Positions 26,424-34,418 of a DNA stretch of 64,000 nucleotides are shown in pieces. Origin of the DNA: Desulfosporosinus fructosivorans. GTDB taxonomy: Bacteria; Bacillota; Desulfitobacteriia; Desulfitobacteriales; Desulfitobacteriaceae. The stretch is taken from assembly GCF_004766045.1 (NCBI RefSeq), contig NZ_SPQQ01000003.1, forward strand, positions 744,001-808,000, in the 5' to 3' direction. Positions within the stretch are counted from its first letter, which is position 1; every line of letters starts with the position of its first letter. A program made the position numbers and the translations under genes. Below the pieces are notes generated by a model. The model had not been told where the DNA came from and did not search any database. It saw only the letters and a list, made by a program, of their open reading frames with translations.

Positions 26424-27380
26424 ATGAAATATTTACTCAGGCGTCTGTTACTTGCTATACCGGTCATTCTGCTCGTTACGATCATGGTGTTCTCACTAAT
26501 GCACCTGATCCCAGGGGATCCGGCCACTGTAATTCTGGGGCAAGAAGCGACACCTGAGGCTGTTGTAGCAATGCGAGCTCAATTGGGACTGGATAAGCCC
26601 ATCATAATTCAGTATTTGACCTGGTTAGGGGGAGTGCTCCACGGCGATTTGGGGCGCTCTCTCGTGGACCACACCCCAGTTTCCAAGCTTATCCTGCAGC
26701 GTCTACCCGCCACCCTGGAATTAACACTGGGTACATTTCTGATTGCTCTTCTCATTGCAATTCCAGCAGGAATTTTATCTGCAGCCCGGAGAGGGACCTG
26801 GATAGATTATCTGAGCTCAGGTTTTGCTTTGGGTGGAATGTCCGTTCCCCATTTTTGGCTGGGCATGATGTTCATTGTACTATTTGCAGTAAAGTTGGGT
26901 TGGCTTCCGGCCTCGGGTTATGTGCCTTTTACCCAGAATCCAGCGGAAAATATGGCAGCCATGATTATGCCAATGGTCGCGACAGGGCTTCGTGAAGCAG
27001 CAGTGCTGATGAGAATGGTCAGAAGCAGCTTGCTGGAAGTGTTGGATGCCGATTATGTACGTACTGCGTATTCGAAAGGTCTGAAAGAGAAGACGGTCAT
27101 CTTAGACCATGCCCTTAAAAATGCCCTAGTGCCAGTTTTGACTTCAAGCGGTTTGATGATCGCTGGGCTCCTGGGAGGCTTGGTTATTACAGAGAGTATC
27201 TTCTCTATTCCCGGCTATGGGAAATTGATTGTGGATTCTATTTTTACTCGAGATTTTGTGACAGTACAGGGAGCTATTCTCGTGTCAGCGCTGATGGTCG
27301 TACTTATAAATCTCATTGTTGATTTGTTATACACGGTCATTGATCCGAGAATAAAAATAGGGAAGGGGGCAGGAGCATGA
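26424..27380 (+). CDS. Peptide ABC transporter permease, DppB type
   Basis: The 318-residue membrane protein begins MKYLLRRLLLAIPVI, has about six TM segments and carries the DppB-type motifs HLIPGDPA near the N-terminus and an EAA loop (VRTAYSKGLKEKTVILDHALKNAL). It forms the translocation pore with the next gene. An SD (AAGGAG) precedes ATG 26424, and the stop overlaps the next start by four bases. Confidence 0.94.
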   Translation: MKYLLRRLLLAIPVILLVTIMVFSLMHLIPGDPATVILGQEATPEAVVAMRAQLGLDKPIIIQYLTWLGGVLHGDLGRSLVDHTPVSKLILQRLPATLELTLGTFLIALLIAIPAGILSAARRGTWIDYLSSGFALGGMSVPHFWLGMMFIVLFAVKLGWLPASGYVPFTQNPAENMAAMIMPMVATGLREAAVLMRMVRSSLLEVLDADYVRTAYSKGLKEKTVILDHALKNALVPVLTSSGLMIAGLLGGLVITESIFSIPGYGKLIVDSIFTRDFVTVQGAILVSALMVVLINLIVDLLYTVIDPRIKIGKGAGA

Positions 27381-28282
27381 ATGAATTGGCTAATTCGACT
27401 GTTCTATCTGCCCCGCAAGTTGCCCATTCCTTTCAGCGGGAAAAACAGTGGAGGGTGATGTATCGACGTTTTACCAAGAACAAACTCGCCGTATTTGGCG
27501 GAGTGATAGTGCTTGTTCTTATCCTCACAGCTCTCTTTGCCCCTTTGATTGCTCCCTATGACCCTGTTTTCTCCCAAGACTATCTACACACTCTCCAACC
27601 GCCAGGCCCGGGACATATTCTAGGGACCGATGATTTAGGACGGGATATCTTTTCGAGAATTGTGTTTGGCGCCCGGTTATCCATACAGGCGGCACTGATC
27701 TCTGTAGGCATTGCCATAGTGTTTGGAGTACCGATTGGGCTTATTACCGGATATGTCGGTGGATTTTGGGATGAATGGGTGGTTATGCGGTTCGTTGATG
27801 CTTTCCAGGCATTTCCCTCTCTGATTTTAGCCTTAGCGATGGCTTCGGCCTTAGGGGGTGGGTTTTATAATGCCATGATCGCGATTGGAATAGGCTTTTT
27901 GCCCTCCTTTATCCGAATCACTCGGGCCCAGGTCTTAACGGTAAAAAATCTGGAATATGTTCAGGCGGCTAAGGCCATTGGTTCGAGCGATTTAAGAATC
28001 ATGTTCCTTCATGTTCTTCCGAATACTCTGGGTCCGGTTATCGTGCAAATGACACTTTCGATGGCTGCGGCGATTATCGCAGAAGCAGGGCTTTCCTACC
28101 TTGGCTTAGGTGCTCGACCGGAACAGGCAAGTTGGGGTTCAATGCTTAATATCGCTCAAGGGTATCTTAATGTTCAGCCACTCCTGGCCTTGTGGCCAGG
28201 GATAGCGATCTTTGTCGTGGTTCTCGGGTTTAACCTCTTTGGAGATGGGGTTCGGGAAATGTTTGATCCTAAACTTAATTGA
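27377..28282 (+). CDS. Peptide ABC transporter permease, DppC type
   Basis: The 301-residue protein shows the DppC features: a cytoplasmic N-terminus with RFTKNKLAVFGG, the HILGTDDLGRD(I/V)FSRI motif and the EAA loop (YVQAAKAIGSSDLRIMFLHV). It has about six TM helices. It is translationally coupled to the DppB-type gene (ATGA overlap at 27377-27380) and ends the operon, which is closed by a terminator at 28336. Confidence 0.94.
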   Translation: MNELANSTVLSAPQVAHSFQREKQWRVMYRRFTKNKLAVFGGVIVLVLILTALFAPLIAPYDPVFSQDYLHTLQPPGPGHILGTDDLGRDIFSRIVFGARLSIQAALISVGIAIVFGVPIGLITGYVGGFWDEWVVMRFVDAFQAFPSLILALAMASALGGGFYNAMIAIGIGFLPSFIRITRAQVLTVKNLEYVQAAKAIGSSDLRIMFLHVLPNTLGPVIVQMTLSMAAAIIAEAGLSYLGLGARPEQASWGSMLNIAQGYLNVQPLLALWPGIAIFVVVLGFNLFGDGVREMFDPKLN

Positions 28283-28335
28283 AGAGGGTGAAGCCTACAG
28301 CCTGACATGAGAGCTAAGTAGTCTTATGTATGTTT

Positions 28336-28359
28336 AGCACCCCTTAGGGGGTGCTTTTT
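28336..28359 (+). terminator. Terminator of the peptide transporter operon
   Basis: AGCACCCC pairs with GGGGTGCT (28336-28343, 28347-28354) around a 3-base loop and is followed by TTTTTAA. It is a compact, standard Rho-independent terminator. Confidence 0.9.
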
Positions 28360-28400
28360 AATACTATCGACCTCCATACCGCTTTGCGGCACCACTGATG

Positions 28401-28462
28401 AATGAAAAAACTAAGGCGACCGCCGGCGTCTGAATGCTTGGCGTTTGCTAAGTTTTCTTTAT
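28401..28462. repeat. Interspersed repeat, copy C (right part only)
   Basis: The segment matches the right half of the copy at 49108-49209: ACTAAGGCGACC, GCTTGGCG and AAGTTTTCTTTAT occur in the same order and spacing. The left half present in the other two copies is missing. It sits between the peptide transporter terminator and the GGT gene. Confidence 0.7.
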
Positions 28463-28546
28463 AATTTTCCACTTTGAGGGCAATACAGGCTTATAATATT
28501 TATATAGTAGGTTAGGAAAACCATTCTTGAAGGGAGATTATGCCAA

Positions 28547-30157
28547 ATGATCAACTTTGATACGCTTTATAATCCCTATGTATCGCGCAGAATGACCATG
28601 TACGCAAAAAATGGAATGGTCGCCTCTGCTCAGCCTCTTGCAGCTGAAGCGGGGCTGTCTGTTTTGAGAAAAGGCGGAAATGCAATTGATGCAGCTATTG
28701 CCACTGCAGTATGCTTGACAGTAGTAGAGCCAACTTCTAATGGAATAGGAGGGGACGCTTTTGCCTTAATCTGGACAAAGGGCCAACTTTTTGGCCTTAA
28801 CGCCAGCGGCCCAGCACCGCAACTCCTGACCTTGCATGCCTTGCAAAAAGCCGGACATAAGGAAATGCCCAAATACGGATGGTTTCCGGTCACCGTACCC
28901 GGGGCACCGGCCGCTTGGGCTGAATTGTCCGCTCGCTTCGGAAGGCTTCCGCTAAGTGAAGTGATGGCACCGGCAATTGCTTATGCAGAAAAAGGTTATC
29001 CTCTTTCTCCGACGGTCGGCAGGAGTTGGGAGAGCGCCTTCAACAGATACTCTCTTGAGCTAAAAGACGAGCAATACAAATATTGGTTTAGTACCTTTGC
29101 CCCCCAAGGGCGAGCTCCAAAAATCGGTGAACTTTGGCACTCTCCTGATCACGCCCGCACTTTACAAGCTATCGCAGAAACAAAAGCTCGATCTTTCTAT
29201 AGCGGGGTTATCGCCGATAAGATCGACGAGTTTTCTAAAAAATATGGTGGCTTGCTTAGAAAAGACGATTTAGCGGCATATAAACCTGAATGGGTGACCC
29301 CGATAAACATTAATTATCGAGGGTATGATGTTTGGGAGATTCCTCCCAACGGACATGGGCTCGTTGCCCTGATGGCCTTAAATATTTTAAAAGGTTTCGA
29401 CTTTGATATCAAAGATAGCGCCGAATCATATCATAAGCAGATCGAAGCTCTAAAACTTGCTTTTATGGACGGTAAGAAATTCATTGCCGATCCTACTAAG
29501 ATGCGACTAAGCGTTGAAGATTTGCTCTCAGACGTCTACGCTAAGCAACGACGGGAAGAAATCGGAGCAAGAGCCCTTCAACCTGAGCCGGGAAATCCGC
29601 CTCAAGGGGGAACGGTATATCTGGCAACTGCTGATGGCGAGGGAAATATGGTTTCTTATATTCAAAGTAACTATATGGGTTTTGGCTCCGGCTTAGTAGT
29701 CCCTGAAACCGGGATTAGCCTGCATAATCGCGGCCACAACTTTTCCTTGGACCTTAATCATGACAATTGTTTGGAACCAGGTAAACGGCCTTATCATACC
29801 ATCATCCCTGGTTTCTTAACCAAAGATAACCTTCCGGTAGGTCCCTTTGGCGTGATGGGAGGTTTCATGCAGCCTCAAGGACATCTCCAAGTAGTTACGA
29901 ATGCCCTTGATTTCAACTTAAACCCTCAAGCAACACTCGATGCGCCCCGTTGGCAATGGATCAATGGAAAAACTATCGAGCTTGAACATTCCTTTCCCGA
30001 ACATATTGCCCAAGCCCTTGCCCGCAAGGGGCATGACATTCGTTGGGCATTAGATTCTGGCAGTTTTGGACGTGGTCAAATAATCTGGAGGACTTCAGAC
30101 GGAATTTTAGCCGGAGGAACAGAGCCCAGAGCGGATGGGCATATTGCATTGTGGTGA
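28547..30157 (+). CDS. Gamma-glutamyltransferase family protein, cytoplasmic type
   Basis: The 536-residue protein is a GGT-family Ntn-hydrolase. It has the N-terminal MVASAQPLAAEAGLSVLRKG and NGIGGDAF region, and the small-subunit start at T356 in QGGTVYLATADGEGN, the expected autoprocessing threonine and nucleophile. The GGFMQPQGH loop is also present. It lacks a signal peptide and so resembles the cytoplasmic YwrD-like branch rather than secreted GGT. It would hydrolyse gamma-glutamyl bonds, including those of glutathione. ATG 28547 is nine bases after AGGGAGA. Neighbouring peptide importer genes suggest uptake followed by intracellular cleavage (inference). The next gene encodes a GntR regulator. 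Confidence 0.9.
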   Translation: MINFDTLYNPYVSRRMTMYAKNGMVASAQPLAAEAGLSVLRKGGNAIDAAIATAVCLTVVEPTSNGIGGDAFALIWTKGQLFGLNASGPAPQLLTLHALQKAGHKEMPKYGWFPVTVPGAPAAWAELSARFGRLPLSEVMAPAIAYAEKGYPLSPTVGRSWESAFNRYSLELKDEQYKYWFSTFAPQGRAPKIGELWHSPDHARTLQAIAETKARSFYSGVIADKIDEFSKKYGGLLRKDDLAAYKPEWVTPININYRGYDVWEIPPNGHGLVALMALNILKGFDFDIKDSAESYHKQIEALKLAFMDGKKFIADPTKMRLSVEDLLSDVYAKQRREEIGARALQPEPGNPPQGGTVYLATADGEGNMVSYIQSNYMGFGSGLVVPETGISLHNRGHNFSLDLNHDNCLEPGKRPYHTIIPGFLTKDNLPVGPFGVMGGFMQPQGHLQVVTNALDFNLNPQATLDAPRWQWINGKTIELEHSFPEHIAQALARKGHDIRWALDSGSFGRGQIIWRTSDGILAGGTEPRADGHIALW

Positions 30158-30223
30158 TCTGCTGCAATGGCTTCGCTTTCTAGTTGCGTTGGAGTACTGA
30201 AAAGTAGATTCGGTTTTTAGAAT

Positions 30224-30235
30224 ATGGTATACCAT
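30224..30235. promoter_or_regulatory. GntR/FCD operator upstream of its gene
   Basis: ATGGTATACCAT is a perfect palindrome with the TGGTATACCA core recognised by many FadR-subfamily (FCD) GntR regulators. It lies 82 bases before the GntR gene start. The same core recurs downstream at 31002-31037. Confidence 0.75.
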
Positions 30236-30316
30236 GTGCCACTTGCCTTTATGCCATTGAAGGAATTATAATTGCGTTAAAGTAGATGTTACAAATTCAA
30301 AAGGGGGAGAAGGAAA

Positions 30317-30985
30317 GTGGCACATCATTTTTCACCCATTAAGTTTGACAATAAGGGCAATATCCGTGAGTCGGTGTTTTCTATTTTGAGAAACGCCATT
30401 CTGGACAAAAAATTAGAACCAGGTCAGAGACTTGTGGAGCGTAATATCGCCGAACAACTGGGGATTAGTAGGACTCCAGTTCGCGAAGCAATCCACAAGC
30501 TCGAATTAGAAAGGCTGGTCACTCATATCCCACGCAAAGGGGTAGTTGTTACTGGATTTACAAAGGCAGATATCATAGAGATACTAGTCATTAGGACATC
30601 ATTGGAAGCACTTATTTGCAGTATCGCAGCTTCTAAAATAAGACCCAGGGAATTAGACCGTTTGGAATTGCTAGCTAAGCAGATTTCGGACGAACATGGC
30701 AAAGGAAATCTTAAAAAATCTAACCAATTGAACAATAAGTTTCATGAGATAATTTACAAAACTGCGGAAAGCCCGCGATTATATGATTTTCTCAATACAT
30801 TGCACGAGTATATAACGAAGTTTACTGAAGTGGCTTATTCTAAACCGGGTCGTTCTGAAGAAGTATGGCTAGAACACAATGAGATCATTGCAGCTCTACG
30901 AAACCGTGACAGCCTTGGAGCTGAGTCCGCAGCAAAAAGACACACTGAAAATTCGAGCAAAGCATTTTTGGAAATGGCTTTTTAA
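30317..30985 (+). CDS. GntR-family regulator, FadR/FCD subfamily
   Basis: The 222-residue protein has an N-terminal GntR winged helix (RESVFSILRNAILDKKLEPGQRL, ISRTPVREAIHKLE) and an all-helical FCD effector domain with the metal-binding pattern of histidines (NNKFHEIIYK, EHNEIIAAL, AKRHTENS). Such proteins respond to small carboxylates or amino acids. The start is GTG at 30317 behind AGGGGGAGAAGGA. TGGTATAC palindromes both upstream (30224) and downstream (31002-31037, before the chromate transporter genes) are likely its operators, implying autoregulation and control of the downstream pair. Confidence 0.9.
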   Translation: MAHHFSPIKFDNKGNIRESVFSILRNAILDKKLEPGQRLVERNIAEQLGISRTPVREAIHKLELERLVTHIPRKGVVVTGFTKADIIEILVIRTSLEALICSIAASKIRPRELDRLELLAKQISDEHGKGNLKKSNQLNNKFHEIIYKTAESPRLYDFLNTLHEYITKFTEVAYSKPGRSEEVWLEHNEIIAALRNRDSLGAESAAKRHTENSSKAFLEMAF

Positions 30986-30990
30986 TTTCT

Positions 30991-31048
30991 AATTCAATAC
31001 GTTTGGTATACAAAAATAACGAATTTGGTATACCAAACGTATTGAATT
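30991..31048. promoter_or_regulatory. Large hairpin carrying two GntR-type operators
   Basis: Perfect 21-bp arms (30991-31011 with 31028-31048) enclose 16 bases. Within it lie TTTGGTATACAAA (31002-31014) and the perfect palindrome TTTGGTATACCAAA (31024-31037), both with the TGGTATAC core. As RNA it can terminate the GntR transcript; as DNA it offers a double operator directly before the promoter at 31042. Confidence 0.75.
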
Positions 31049-31070
31049 CTAGAACCCTAGGTTATATAAT
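31042..31070 (+). promoter_or_regulatory. Promoter of the chromate transporter pair
   Basis: TTGAAT (31042-31047), a 17-base spacer and TATAAT (31065-31070). The -35 box overlaps the end of the operator hairpin. The leader to the first gene is about 155 bases and shows no recognised structure. Confidence 0.6.
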
Positions 31071-31231
31071 CACACTAGGAAAACTCATATAATCCGTCTT
31101 CTATACCTTCAAGAAAATACGGAACATGGGAAAAGAATACTTACTGAGTAGATGGCTTTACCAATCTACATGCTTCTAAAAAATGTTAGGCAATTATAAG
31201 TGGAGAACACACAGGAAGGAGATGAAACTAG

Positions 31232-31759
31232 ATGCTTACCCAACTCTGGGATCTGTTAATTGCTTTTGCTAGGGCCAGTAACCTCGGCTTCGGTGGTGGA
31301 CCAGCCGTTGTTCCTCTCATTAAAATTGAAGTAGTGGAGCGGTATCACTGGTTAACTAACACTGAATTCACCGATGCGCTGGCCGTTGGAAATGCTTTGC
31401 CGGGCCCAATCGCAACAAAATTAGCGGGTTATATAGGTTATCAACAAGCCGGATGGTTAGGAGCAATAGTAGCAAATATTGGGGTTATTTTACCGACCGT
31501 TCTCGCGGTTATTCTATTGGCTAATTTTTTAATGAAGTATTCGAATTCCCCAGCCTTAAAAGGGATGCTTAGGGGAGTGCGGCCGGTCGTTGTTGTCTTA
31601 ATTGCTCAGACCGCTTTCGATATGGGAGTAGGGTCTTTCCCGAATCTAGCAACTTGGGGTATTGCTTTGGCCACGGTGGTTTCTTTATTCTGGTTGAAGT
31701 TGCATCCAGCACTAATTATTGTACTATCTATGGCCTTTGGCTTGCTGGTTTTTCGCTAA
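31232..31759 (+). CDS. Half-size chromate transporter (ChrA family), first copy
   Basis: The 175-residue membrane protein is a single CHR domain: LGFGGGPAVVPLI near residue 18, then NALPGPIATKLAGYIGY and about five or six TM segments. Long ChrA proteins contain two such domains; short ones act in pairs. Family members export chromate or, in many species, have undefined anion substrates. Start ATG follows GGAAGGAGATG. It is followed 48 bases later by a close paralogue, and a GntR-type operator precedes the promoter. Confidence 0.88.
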   Translation: MLTQLWDLLIAFARASNLGFGGGPAVVPLIKIEVVERYHWLTNTEFTDALAVGNALPGPIATKLAGYIGYQQAGWLGAIVANIGVILPTVLAVILLANFLMKYSNSPALKGMLRGVRPVVVVLIAQTAFDMGVGSFPNLATWGIALATVVSLFWLKLHPALIIVLSMAFGLLVFR

Positions 31760-31807
31760 TTTTAGGACTCATTCCAAACTAACCTAGTGTTAAAGGAGGT
31801 GCTCTTC

Positions 31808-32353
31808 ATGCTTAGAAAACTATGGGATCTATTTATAGCCTTCACCCGCGCTTCAAACCTGGGATTTGGTGGAGGGCCTGCCCTAATTCCACTTGTTAAA
31901 GCAGAAGCGGTGGTTCGATATCAGTGGCTGGATAACCAAGAGTTTGCTGATTCTCTAGCCATCTGCAATGCTTTACCTGGACCTATCGCCACTAAAATGG
32001 CTGCCTATATAGGGTATAAAGTAGCAGGGTGGCTGGGAGCATTCGTAGCTATCATTGGAACAGTCGCGCCCACGGTAATCGTTGTTGTATTATTAGGTAG
32101 TTTAATTATGAAGTACTCTAACTCTCCAGAACTCAAAGCTATGCTCCAGGCTGTTCGCCCCGTGGTGGTTGTTCTTGTAGCGGAAACAGCGTATGACATG
32201 GGTAAGAAATCTTTCCCTACCGGTAGTTCATGGGGAATCGCAGTGGTCACAGTAGCGTTGCTTTACCTAGCCAATATTCATCCGGCCTTTATTATTGTGG
32301 CATCCATGCTGTTTGGTTGGATTGTATACGGACGTGCGAAGAAAGAAGCCTAA
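31808..32353 (+). CDS. Half-size chromate transporter (ChrA family), second copy
   Basis: The 181-residue protein is a second CHR domain, strongly similar along its whole length to the first (shared WDL-IAF-RASNLGFGGGPA, NALPGPIATK, MKYSNSP-LK-ML, VRPVVVVL). ATG 31808 is eight bases after AAAGGAGG; the GTG at 31787 lies before that SD and is unlikely. The two proteins look like a recent tandem duplication of one half type rather than distinct N- and C-type halves. They are probably co-expressed and may form a hetero- or homodimer. Confidence 0.88.
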   Translation: MLRKLWDLFIAFTRASNLGFGGGPALIPLVKAEAVVRYQWLDNQEFADSLAICNALPGPIATKMAAYIGYKVAGWLGAFVAIIGTVAPTVIVVVLLGSLIMKYSNSPELKAMLQAVRPVVVVLVAETAYDMGKKSFPTGSSWGIAVVTVALLYLANIHPAFIIVASMLFGWIVYGRAKKEA

Positions 32354-32451
32354 TGAACTCGTTCAACTAAAGAGTTGAAATGGAGTATGGGTATGACTCT
32401 TACTTGTCGAAGTCGGTGTCTTACGTCGAGCAAATTTGAGGAGGAAAGAAG

Positions 32452-32793
32452 ATGAACGATTGTGTATTTTGCACACTACTGGGAACGGAAATTATTGTAG
32501 AGGACGAACTAGCTCGGGCCTTTTTTGACAAGTACCCTGTCAGTAAAGGACATGTCCTTATTGTTCCGAAACGCCACGCAGCAAGTTTTTTTGAGGCGAC
32601 CCAGGAAGAGATTGCCAGCGTTGGAGTACTTCTTAAGAAAGTAAAAGAGCAGCTAGATGAGCGGTTTCACCCTGATGGATATAACATAGGCGTTAATGTC
32701 GGGGAGGTTGCAGGTCAATCGATTTTTCACTGGCATGTTCACGTTATTCCACGTTATCGTGGTGATGTCGGATCAGTGCGGTGGCATGCATGA
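32452..32793 (+). CDS. HIT-family nucleotide hydrolase/transferase
   Basis: The 113-residue protein has the N-terminal CVFC zinc-type pair (C4, C7) and the histidine triad H93-x-H95-x-H97 in FHWHVHVIPRY. HIT proteins cleave nucleoside phosphoramidates or dinucleotides, using the middle histidine as nucleophile. The C-terminus stops at GSVRWHA, shorter by about 15-20 residues than usual; the triad is intact. Start ATG 32452 follows GAGGAGGAAAG. It ends three bases before the convergent GNAT gene. Confidence 0.9.
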   Translation: MNDCVFCTLLGTEIIVEDELARAFFDKYPVSKGHVLIVPKRHAASFFEATQEEIASVGVLLKKVKEQLDERFHPDGYNIGVNVGEVAGQSIFHWHVHVIPRYRGDVGSVRWHA

Positions 32794-32795
32794 AT

Positions 32796-33308
32796 TTAGC
32801 CATCAATTGGATTTTCAGGGCCTAAGAGATTTTTTTGATAAAACACCAAATCAAGCCATTTACCAAACTTATAACCAGCCCTTTGTATAGTGCCTGAGTA
32901 TTCGAAACCGAATTTTTGATGCATTTTGAGACTGCTATTATTAGATGAATCAATGCCAGCAACTAAGGTTGCAAAGTTTCTTTCACCTGCAAGGTTAATG
33001 ATCTCTTTTAAGAGAGCACTACCCACCCCATGATTCCAATAACCACTATGCACATAAACTGAATGCTCAATCGTATATTTATAGGCAGGCCAAGCTCTAA
33101 AAGGGCCAAAAGTTGCAAATCCAAGAACACTGTTATTCTCTTCAAAAACAAGGATTGGAAATTGGTCTTCATTTTTCTTATCAAACCATAGCTTTCGGTC
33201 CTCTAGTGTCTGGGCATTATAGGTGTAGACTGATGTAGTATTTAATATTGCATCGTTATAAATCTCTAAAATCACAGGTAAATCATTTTCTACTGCTAGT
33301 CTAATCAT
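32796..33308 (-). CDS. GNAT acetyltransferase, phosphinothricin/methionine-sulfone type
   Basis: The 170-residue protein resembles the Pat/YncA (MnaT) branch of GNAT enzymes: MIRLAVENDLPVILEIYNDAI at the N-terminus, the SVYVHSGYWNHGVGSALL acetyl-CoA loop and GFEYSGTIQRAGYKFGKWLDLVFYQ near the end. Relatives acetylate methionine sulfoximine/sulfone, phosphinothricin or amino-acid analogues. Start ATG 33308 has a modest SD (AAGGAG). It is convergent with the HIT gene with almost no gap. Confidence 0.9.
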   Translation of the reverse strand: MIRLAVENDLPVILEIYNDAILNTTSVYTYNAQTLEDRKLWFDKKNEDQFPILVFEENNSVLGFATFGPFRAWPAYKYTIEHSVYVHSGYWNHGVGSALLKEIINLAGERNFATLVAGIDSSNNSSLKMHQKFGFEYSGTIQRAGYKFGKWLDLVFYQKNLLGPENPIDG

Positions 33309-33355
33309 TACGCTTCAACTCCTTAGAGGGATATCACTACTACTAAATCTAAAAT

Positions 33356-33386
33356 AAAAAGCAGTCGGCAGAGTCGTCTGCTTTTT
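33356..33386. terminator. Short hairpin with T tract
   Basis: AAAAAGCAG (33356-33364) pairs with CTGCTTTTT (33378-33386) and is followed by GTTTT. It lies between the divergent GNAT gene and the His-rich operon. It could insulate the two promoters; its function is uncertain. Confidence 0.4.
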
Positions 33387-33542
33387 GTTTTGGATTTAAT
33401 CACCACACCTTGATGAAAGCAATTCCCTATGCTGTCATAATACACTTAAATTATATTGATTGAAATGACTAAAGAGAAAAATTTTTCGATTATCTTTATA
33501 GAATTTTTATAATCTCTTTAAAACGAGTTTAAAATCTCCCTT

Positions 33543-33548
33543 TATAAT
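33543..33548 (+). promoter_or_regulatory. -10 box of the His-rich/two-component operon
   Basis: TATAAT precedes the SD by about 22 bases. No good -35 box is visible at 16-18 bases upstream, where the sequence is A-rich, which may mean that the adjacent OmpR-type regulator activates the promoter. An AGTTTAAAATC word lies just upstream of the -10. Confidence 0.45.
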
Positions 33549-33585
33549 GAATTTGTGAGCAGAAATAATAGGGAGGTTGTTAAAT

Positions 33586-34275
33586 ATGAGTAAACTTAAA
33601 ATTATGTATGATGTGATTAACACGATGAAAGAAAAGGAGGTAGTAAGCGGTACTTTTAAAGCGTTAGGTATGAAGGATCAAGTTGAAATAGGACACTTTG
33701 TTAATGAATTTGAAAAAAATCTAACAAGCGGGGAGACAAAAGTCAAAATTAATGCAGAATTCGAATGCCAGGGTAAAAAACTAAAGCATGACAGTCAATC
33801 TGAGTTCACGATGAAGAGTTGTTCTAGTCATAATCATCATGGATTTTTGAAACACATGAATCATCATAACCCTCACGAGCACCTTGGCGGTCAAACACAG
33901 AGTGATAATAATTGTTGTGGGATTAAAGGCAAATTAACGAAGTTAGGGTTTATGCTTAATGTACTCAATCAAATCAAGGTTGATGAGAAAGAAGATAAGT
34001 CTGTCATCTTATCCCTGAATTTAACTGAAATGCCTGAAGAGCTAGCAAAGCTTTTCCAAGGGAAAATGAGTGAGAAAGCAATGCCGGAAAATCATCCGCA
34101 TCACGCCTTTATGAAGGAGTTTTGTACTCTGTCCGACCATAAAGTTGGGTTGAGTCTCTGGATCAATAAAGATCGGGAAGTAGAGAAAATCGTGGTGACT
34201 GTTGACGGAAATCAAATCGATGCCCTAAAGGAGAGTCATGTTATCAGTCTCAAAGCAGAATTGATCCTTAATTGA
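33586..34275 (+). CDS. Unknown His/Cys-rich cytoplasmic protein beside a two-component system
   Basis: I do not recognise this 229-residue family. It has no signal peptide or membrane segment. The central part (about 78-112) is rich in His and Cys (SSHNHHG, MNHHNPHEH, NNCCG) and a second cluster is NHPHHAF near residue 170. The parts before and after look alike in layout: each has a helix with V(I/L)N followed by beta-type K/E-rich segments, so an internal duplication is possible. His/Cys clusters suggest metal binding. ATG 33586 is nine bases after GGGAGG. The next two genes are a kinase with a His-rich N-terminus and its regulator, so a joint metal-linked role is an inference worth testing. 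Confidence 0.75.
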   Translation: MSKLKIMYDVINTMKEKEVVSGTFKALGMKDQVEIGHFVNEFEKNLTSGETKVKINAEFECQGKKLKHDSQSEFTMKSCSSHNHHGFLKHMNHHNPHEHLGGQTQSDNNCCGIKGKLTKLGFMLNVLNQIKVDEKEDKSVILSLNLTEMPEELAKLFQGKMSEKAMPENHPHHAFMKEFCTLSDHKVGLSLWINKDREVEKIVVTVDGNQIDALKESHVISLKAELILN

Positions 34276-34340
34276 ACCAGTTCACTTTGGCATAGCATGG
34301 GAAACCAAGTGGACTCAGGATTCTCTTAATATAGAACGGG

Positions 34341-34369
34341 GGCGCAGAACAATTGAATTGTTTTGCGTC
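34341..34369 (+). terminator. Terminator between His-rich gene and kinase
   Basis: A 13-bp stem with G-U pairs (34341-34353 with 34357-34369) lies 65 bases after the His-rich gene. A promoter (TTGTTT 34358-34363, 17-base spacer, TATAAT 34381-34386) overlaps its right arm, so the kinase and regulator can be transcribed without the His-rich gene. Confidence 0.6.
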
Positions 34370-34386
34370 CTTGTATTCGATATAAT
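34358..34386 (+). promoter_or_regulatory. Internal promoter for the kinase-regulator pair
   Basis: TTGTTT and TATAAT are separated by 17 bases. The -10 is perfect. It gives a leader of about 25 bases before the kinase start. Confidence 0.6.
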
Positions 34387-34418
34387 ACACAGGAGTAATT
34401 AAAGGAAGAATTTAATGG

